Below, in pieces: positions 19,801-23,518 of a DNA stretch of 23,518 nucleotides. Positions within the stretch are counted from its first letter, which is position 1. Every line of letters begins with the position of its first letter. Below the pieces are notes generated by a model, which was not told where the DNA came from, did no database searches, and was given only the letters and a program-made list of their open reading frames with translations. Both the position numbers and the translations under genes were made by a program. The stretch spans positions 4,210 through 27,727 of the forward strand of contig NW_003547033.1 in the NCBI RefSeq assembly GCF_000090795.2. The letters are read 5' to 3'. Origin of the DNA: Amphimedon queenslandica. Its lineage: Eukaryota > Porifera > Demospongiae > Haplosclerida > Niphatidae.

Positions 19801-20149
19801 TGAAATGAGAGGACATCTAAATGATTTGCAAAAGGAAGAACAATTGAAAAATGCTCTGTCCCTTAAAGATGAAAATGAAAGAGAAAGAATCCTTGATTCT
19901 AATGACTTTAAGAAGGCTCTTTTGAATCATTTTGCCAAGTGGATTGCAATGCATGAGATGACAAAATTTTTTCGCCACATAATGAAACCTGTCAGAGATG
20001 AATTAGCAAATATAGTGAGAGGAAATTTGAATGAAGAGGAGTCGAGAGAGAATATGAAGAGAATAAATCAAGAGCTGTTTGCTGAAGAAGCAAGGAGGCG
20101 CAAAAGAATAAAAGCAATGAAAAGAAACGAACCTCGAGATGAACTTTAA
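16801..20149 (+). CDS. Secretory-pathway coiled-coil protein 2 with C-terminal RDEL
   Basis: This is a predicted 463-aa protein. Exon 1 (16801-16858) encodes a signal peptide (MPTGLCRLCVLFLLCSVLS) and ends at GTAAGT in phase 1. Exon 2 (18816-20149) follows a 1957-nt intron full of transposon remnants. The long frame starts upstream of its acceptor with no ATG, so a separate first exon is required. Residues about 30-115 look beta-rich. Coiled coil 1 covers about 140-240, then an aromatic hydrophobic segment (FMKFINGITSWFFSRYDFLY, about 247-266), coiled coil 2 at about 270-310, a helical region with SVIGWLTSVVADF, and a basic tail ending in RDEL, an ER-retrieval signal. The plan parallels coiled-coil gene 1, though identity is low. 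Possible roles are an ER-luminal helical scaffold or an alpha-pore-forming-like protein; neither is shown. The distance between exons lowers certainty for exon 1. Confidence 0.7.
17103..17442. mobile_element. Foldback/MITE element with TA target duplication
   Basis: The ends are inverted copies: TAGAGCTGTTGCA...GTAATCAACGGG on the left matches CCCGTTGATTAC...TGCAACAGCTCTA on the right. Similarity continues inward through a ggccatcttgagtggcaagaa / ttcttgccacccaacatggcgg pair, giving arms of about 100 bp. TA flanks both sides (17101-17102, 17443-17444), as for Tc1/mariner-type or similar MITEs. There is no transposase frame. It lies in the intron of coiled-coil gene 2. Confidence 0.75.
17581..17703. 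repeat. 70-bp tandem duplication, CCCTAA-like leader
   Basis: The 28-base block starting cccggaggctaag and ending gagagggtg occurs at 17606 and again at 17676, exactly 70 bp apart. Each copy is preceded by a Cccta/Cccaa-rich stretch (aaccctaatcccaaaaccct and aaaccccaatcccaaccct) that resembles degenerate telomeric CCCTAA repeats. Confidence 0.7.
17779..17852 (-). repeat. tRNA-like Pol III promoter segment (SINE-like head)
   Basis: On the minus strand, an A-box TGGTGCAGTGG (17845-17835) is followed at a tRNA-like distance by a perfect B-box GGTTCGAATCC (17800-17790). The acceptor and T stems do not pair properly, so it is not a functional tRNA. It is more likely the tRNA-derived head of a SINE captured inside the Mutator-like element. 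Confidence 0.6.
17917..17951. repeat. Perfect hairpin, 14-bp stem
   Basis: The arms TAGTATACTGGGGC (17917-17930) and GCCCCAGTATACTA (17938-17951) are exact reverse complements around a 7-nt loop CGGCTTC. It lies just inside the right inverted repeat of the Mutator-like element. Confidence 0.8.
18026..18474. other. Unremarkable part of the coiled-coil gene 2 intron
   Basis: This is AT-rich sequence between two inserted elements. I see no gene, no splice-bounded coding frame and no strong repeat in it. Confidence 0.4.
18475..18666. mobile_element. Small foldback element (MITE), about 45-bp arms
   Basis: The left end, TATAGCTCCAAATTTTTGTC and onward, is the inverse of the right end GACAAAAATTTGGAGCTATA. 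Similarity extends for about 45 bp per arm. The ends suggest a TA target. There is no coding capacity; the minus-strand open frame at 18517-18738 runs across the element and is chance. Confidence 0.75.
18664..18711. repeat. Two 24-bp tandem units
   Basis: ATATGGTATAGCAATCCATG... (18664-18687) is repeated immediately at 18688-18711 with two substitutions (cc to gc, terminal c to t). It abuts and overlaps the right end of the preceding foldback element by three bases. Confidence 0.7.
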
Positions 20150-20371
20150 GCTCTCAAGAGAACTAACTAAACATTATAACTGACTATAGAATTACATAGG
20201 ATATAGCATTAGATAGGATTGTTTGCTTTTAGTTTTTTTCAAATAGGCACAATTAAAATTTGAATTACTGTACTTAAAAAGTTAAAATTTAATCAGCAGT
20301 TTAATAGTTTGGGCGTGGCCCTTTTATCCACACCCACGAAACGTAGATATTAGAGTAGATATTAGAGTACA
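20150..20371. other. 3' flank of coiled-coil gene 2
   Basis: This is the AT-rich 3' region. An ATTAAA at about 20252-20257, roughly 100 bp after the stop, is a possible polyadenylation signal. No other feature is seen. Confidence 0.35.
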
Positions 20372-20625
20372 ATGAATGAGGATGAGGATCGAGGAGGCAT
20401 TCTTCAGTAAAGATATTTCATCAAGAGGAAGCTTGAAATCAACTTTCGGTTGCTCATATAGATCACGTGATAAAGGTAGCTATGGTGACGAGACATGCCC
20501 CTCCCACTACAGATGAGAGCAGACAGACCGAGCATCATCACAGCAGCCAGAGGAGAGATGACGAGGGTAGACACCATGGTCGATTGGTCGAACACAAATC
20601 AAAGAGAAAGAGTGGATACCAGCAC
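20372..20625. repeat. Duplicated segment X, copy 2 (compact form)
   Basis: This is the shorter copy of the segment at 14366-14812. It contains the conserved E-box palindrome TCACGTGA (20463-20470) and a conserved CCATGG that gives a good start context on both strands. On the minus strand a signal-peptide-like frame begins there (MVSTLVISPLAAVMMLGLSA). On the plus strand a short frame starting MVDWSNTNQRER is partly shared with copy 1. Neither is intact in both copies, so I treat the segment as probable promoter/5' UTR of the following gene. Confidence 0.5.
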
Positions 20626-20627
20626 TG

Positions 20628-22378
20628 ATGGGTTGTCGTCGTGTGGAGTGTTATGAATGGTTGAATAGGATTGAGGAGGGGACTTCTGTTGTAGTTTTTA
20701 GAGCTAGGGACATCAGAACAGGTGAGTGGGAGGGGATTATCAGGTAAGATTCTACCTACAATGTATATTCTGTTTGAAATTAAAGTTAGGATTGCTAGCC
20801 ATAAACCCTGTACTAAGTACAGTGTATTTTGTCAAGAGAGGGTGTTTTAATTTGTATAATTTTGTCTGGTGTTTACCAACTTTTAAAGGTTACTCAAAAA
20901 TCAGGCCAAAGTCCCTTTATAGTACAGGGACTTTGACCAAGTTTTGCCAAAAATGAAAAGGAGAGAATTCACCATTAAAATTTTTTTCAAATACATATAC
21001 ATGTTTTTACGTTTTGTAGAAAGTTTGAACTAAGTCCGATCATAGTTGGATTTTTTACGAATTTTTAAAGCTGCTTAAAAATTGGGCCAAAGTTCCTGTA
21101 CTATAGTACAGGGTTGTTGGCCAACTTTCACCAATAATGACTTGGTGAGAATTCTCCATTTTTATTAAATTTTCTAAAGCACAATGCTTTTATGTTGTGT
21201 AAAAAGTTTCAACTGATTTCAATCATAATTGGATTTTTTTACAAATTTTTAAAGTTGCCCAAAAATTGGGTGGCCAAATCTTATTAAAGATGGCAAGGAG
21301 AGATTTCTCTATTTTTGTTACATTTTTCAATTAATTTTTATATTATGAGTGGAGATCAGATACATGTTGTGGTACATACATGTACATGTTTTATACACAC
21401 ATGTACATGTTCATTTACAATAAATGTACTTTGGGATTGGTTGCATTATTCTCTCCTCTCTCTTTTTCTTCTCATAAAGATGAGACAGTTGCTCCGAAGA
21501 AGTTAAAGATGGGAAATGTTTCCTATTACATCACTAACTGAGATCAGTACTTTACAGTATGTTCCCAATGTGGCCTGCTAAGAGTGAAACGACTAAGAAA
21601 TCAGTGAGACCAAAGAGTCCAACAGCACCTGAAGGAGGAGCATTCTTTTTTAACCAAAAAGTATTTTAATAATTAATAAATTAGAATTGGCTGAAGCCTT
21701 GCAATAGCATAAGGACATTCATTATGTTTAAGAAAATGTGTTTCATGCTGGCAAAAGTAATGCATTTTGATGTGCATTAATCATATTCACAGTCTAGAGT
21801 GGTTTCAAATTAATGTGCATCAATGCACATTACTCCCAGAGGTCAATTGATGTGAAATGATACATACATGTAATTCAGCTGCTAGTGTGAACAAGATCAA
21901 TGCGCATTATTTTAGCTGCATCAACAAAGTAGAGTTGTACCGATTACCGATAAAATAATCGGAATCTGCAGATATATGCCATTTTTTATCGAATCTGAAT
22001 CAGTTAAGTTCATTGCAGATTATTATAACTATTAATAATTAATAATGAAAGTTATTAACTGCAGCATATGATCCAAAATGTCCAAAAAGAAGGTTGCCAA
22101 TATGGCAGTACTTCACTTGTTAGCAAAGAAGCTACATTTAAATTAGCAATTGCAACTCTACAACAAAGCACATCAAACTTGATCAAAGTGCTTCAAAAAT
22201 TATGCCAGTGTGAAAAGGTCTTGTATGCACATGTATGATACAAAATGTGATTATTTTAGTGGTTGTTATTTAATTTTTAATTATTTTTATTTGGTATTAG
22301 GGTAAAGATGGTGAAGACAAGAAGTTTCAGTTACCAGATTCACAACCAGGGAAAGCTAGATTTACTTTAAAATTCTAA
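20628..22378 (+). CDS. Predicted 98-aa protein, three exons, family unknown
   Basis: I do not recognise this family. Exons 20628-20743, 21558-21660 and 22301-22378 join in phases 2 and 0 at GT-AG sites (CAG/GTAAGA, AAA/GTATTT; TTACAG, TATTAG). They give a soluble, basic protein: MGCRRVECYEWLNRIEEG at the start, a middle with SETTKKSVRPKSPTAPEG, and an end with KFQLPDSQPGKARFTLKF. Each exon frame has a plausible coding composition although none is long. There is no signal peptide or membrane helix. An alternative path is visible: donor at 20722 (GTGAGT) to a strong pyrimidine-rich acceptor before 21480 continues in phase 1 for 20 codons to a TGA, giving a protein of about 51 aa. Introns contain the palindromic repeats and a hAT MITE. 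The gene sits next to duplicated segment X. Confidence 0.45.
20881..21330. repeat. Degenerate tandem repeat with palindromic core (right copy)
   Basis: Units start near 20881, 21062 and 21245, a period of about 182 bp. The first has 10-bp inverted arms CAAAGTCCCT/AGGGACTTTG (20907-20935). The second has a perfect 18-bp palindrome CCTGTACTATAGTACAGG (21095-21112). Shared blocks include tttttacgaatttttaaag, a ggccaaag block, caccaa-aatga, gagaattc and acatatacatg. It is the same family as 1475-1810 but with a longer period. Confidence 0.75.
21755..21917. repeat. Imperfect foldback region with central palindrome
   Basis: The left aaaagtaatgcattttgat...attcacagtctag and right ctagtgtgaacaagatcaatgcgcattatttt are imperfect inverted copies. 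Between them, 21811-21832 is a palindrome of 10-bp arms (TAATGTGCAT/ATGCACATTA) with a 2-nt spacer. This is a likely decayed MITE. Confidence 0.5.
21930..22160. mobile_element. hAT-type MITE with 8-bp target duplication
   Basis: A 231-bp element is bounded by short inverted ends TAGAGTTG and CAACTCTA and flanked by a perfect 8-bp direct repeat CAACAAAG (21922-21929 and 22161-22168). An 8-bp duplication and short TIRs are hAT hallmarks. Near the left end an accgattaccgataaaataatcgg motif forms a sub-terminal inverted repeat. There is no transposase. Confidence 0.8.
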
Positions 22379-22459
22379 CTTTGCTCCTTACTCTCTCACC
22401 TCTCTTCTTTTATAATTTTTTTGTTAAAGAACAATTGAGATGTAAGTTGGACACAAATA

Positions 22460-22564
22460 GGGCCTCGCATAACCAGACTCTAATTTACCGAATAAGAGTC
22501 TGGTGTCACACCTACCCACCTACTTAAATTACAAAAGGGGTGAGTCTGGCTGTGCAAGACTAGG
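22460..22564. mobile_element. Small foldback element with internal hairpin
   Basis: GGGCCTCGCATAACCAGACTC at the left matches, in inverted and imperfect form, GAGTCTGGCTGTGCAAGACTAGGG at the right. A perfect hairpin ACCAGACTCT/AGAGTCTGGT (22472-22504) sits inside the left end, so the terminal motif occurs three times. Non-coding. Confidence 0.55.
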
Positions 22565-22580
22565 GTAGGTTACGGTAGAC

Positions 22581-22586
22581 AATAAA
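22581..22586 (+). terminator. AATAAA, possible polyadenylation signal of the small gene
   Basis: This AATAAA lies about 200 bp after the predicted stop at 22376-22378. It is the first canonical signal downstream on the plus strand that I noticed. Confidence 0.3.
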
Positions 22587-23226
22587 AATCAAGTAATAAG
22601 TTAACAAAAAAGAATTTAACAGTTATATATGTATAACAAGTTATTAAACAAGCTGGACAAACCTACATCATCACACCCATTCCCTGATTTGACCAATAGC
22701 TGGGCTATGAGGCTCTAGCTAATAGTTATAATGTAACTGGTGCCATCAAAAAAATTCCTAATGTAATGTGAGAGGTATTCACTAATATTCCTTTTACCAA
22801 ATGAAATTCATTATGTTATTGACCACATTTTAGTTCATATTTCAGCCTTTTATATCGAGTATATTCATTATAAGCTTACCCACCCTTTGTACTTTCACTG
22901 TATATACATGTACATGTTTGTGGGATATTACCTTAGACTGGTGTCTCTTTTTTCAATTCATTGTGGTATAGTATATGCACACCCAAGTTTATTTACTACA
23001 CTACATGTACCCACCTTTTGCACTTTTATGTCATGTGGTTCATTCTTATTTGTTAGACAATCCATAATAACAAGATGTCCTGATAATCATAATTAATAAT
23101 CAAAGATAGCAAGAATAGTGATAAAGGAGAAAGTCAGAAAACCCTAAGAATATTAGTTAGCTACAAACAATTATAAATGGAACTACAGCAGACTAGATAA
23201 AGAAATCATTAACATCAATTGTAATT

Positions 23227-23518
23227 TTAGAGTTCATCTTTTTTCATTTTGTTTTGAGCATCTTCAATAGCTTCTATTGGCTTTACTTCACTGAGGAAAT
23301 ACCTGCTAGCTTTACTAAGGGAGAGCCATTGAGCATAGAGTGTGATTGCTTGTTTTTGGAACAAAGGAGTTGCCACTACTGCTTTATCTGTAACTCTCTT
23401 CTTTAGATCAACGCAGTTGTTGCTTACATCTTCCCATGCTGTACTGACGGTCTGAAGTGTAACTGTAAGACCGTTGTAATTACTAATAATGTCCTGAAGA
23501 CCTTGAGCTGTACTCTCA
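23227..23518 (-). CDS. Coiled-coil protein 3, C-terminal 96 residues, ends in KDEL (5' part outside window)
   Basis: This is the C-terminal end of a close paralogue of coiled-coil gene 1. The open minus-strand frame runs from the right edge to the TAA at 23229-23227. It aligns without gaps to the gene 1 C-terminus over most of its length: AQGLQDII, TAWEDVSNNC, DLKKRVTDKA and QKQAITLYAQWLSL are shared. Gene 1 then has a short insertion (VIEETITPKDAQ versus AIEDAQ). This copy ends in MKKDEL, a canonical ER-retrieval signal, while gene 1 stops after KKD. By homology the missing 5' part should hold the coiled coils and a signal-peptide exon. Substrate or partner is unknown. Confidence 0.85.
   Translation of the reverse strand, partial: ESTAQGLQDIISNYNGLTVTLQTVSTAWEDVSNNCVDLKKRVTDKAVVATPLFQKQAITLYAQWLSLSKASRYFLSEVKPIEAIEDAQNKMKKDEL

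Larger units (their letters stand above)
22379..23226. other. Intergenic region right of the small gene
   Basis: This holds a small foldback element (22460-22564), an AATAAA at 22581-22586 and the duplicated 3' flank of the coiled-coil paralogue at its right end. The plus-strand open frame at 22887-23096 has no coding character that I can support. Confidence 0.4.

Noticed and set aside
20404..20595. Minus-strand 63-codon secreted peptide gene starting with a signal-peptide-like sequence
   Set aside because: The frame is broken in the duplicated copy at 14366-14812 and no downstream exon is visible; kept only as a note under segment X.

Overview
The window looks like AT-rich, gene-dense metazoan DNA, most likely from a sponge (demosponge, Amphimedon-like). 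This is an inference. It rests on very short GT-AG introns (53-57 nt in several places), intronless 7TM receptor arrays, an ankyrin-Roc-COR-death-domain architecture, and many small foldback/MITE elements. I see no bacterial operon structure, rRNA or CRISPR.

Layout. (1) 1-1005, minus: 5' part of a fatty-acid-amide-hydrolase-like amidase with the Lys-Ser-Ser triad. (2) 2200-6083, minus: three tandem, single-exon, class-A-like 7TM receptors about 1.45 kb apart, with duplicated 5' flanks. (3) 6512-10051 plus and 10827-14200 minus: two convergent, inverted paralogues encoding ankyrin repeats, a Roc GTPase, a COR domain and a death domain, which is the domain order of DAPK1 without its kinase. The death domain lies behind three to four small introns and only appears after splicing. 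(4) 15446-16708 minus and 16801-20149 plus: a head-to-head pair of secretory-pathway coiled-coil proteins. Each has a separate signal-peptide exon and a phase-1 intron, and their start codons are 92 bp apart. A third member, close to the first, enters at the right edge (23227-23518, minus). Two of the three end in an ER-retrieval tetrapeptide (RDEL, KDEL). The third has lost it through a premature stop. (5) 20628-22378 plus: a predicted three-exon gene for a 98-aa protein I do not recognise.

Mobile and repeated DNA. The 1.96-kb first intron of the plus-strand coiled-coil gene holds a TA-flanked foldback element, a Mutator-like element with 60-bp inverted repeats and a 9-bp target duplication, a tRNA-like Pol III box A/B segment and a third foldback element. 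The small gene's last intron holds a hAT-type MITE with a perfect 8-bp target duplication. A degenerate 140-180 bp tandem repeat with a palindromic core occurs near both ends of the window. A segment of about 250-450 bp is duplicated at 14366-14812 and 20372-20625.

How the genes may relate. The 7TM array and the DAPK-like pair are typical lineage-specific expansions, probably chemosensory and cell-death or innate signalling respectively. The coiled-coil pair has a helix - hydrophobic hairpin - helix plan that recalls alpha-helical pore-forming proteins, but the ER-retrieval ends also fit an ER-luminal role. This pair is the least explained system here. All spliced models were assembled by eye from splice signals and phase agreement and have no transcript support.
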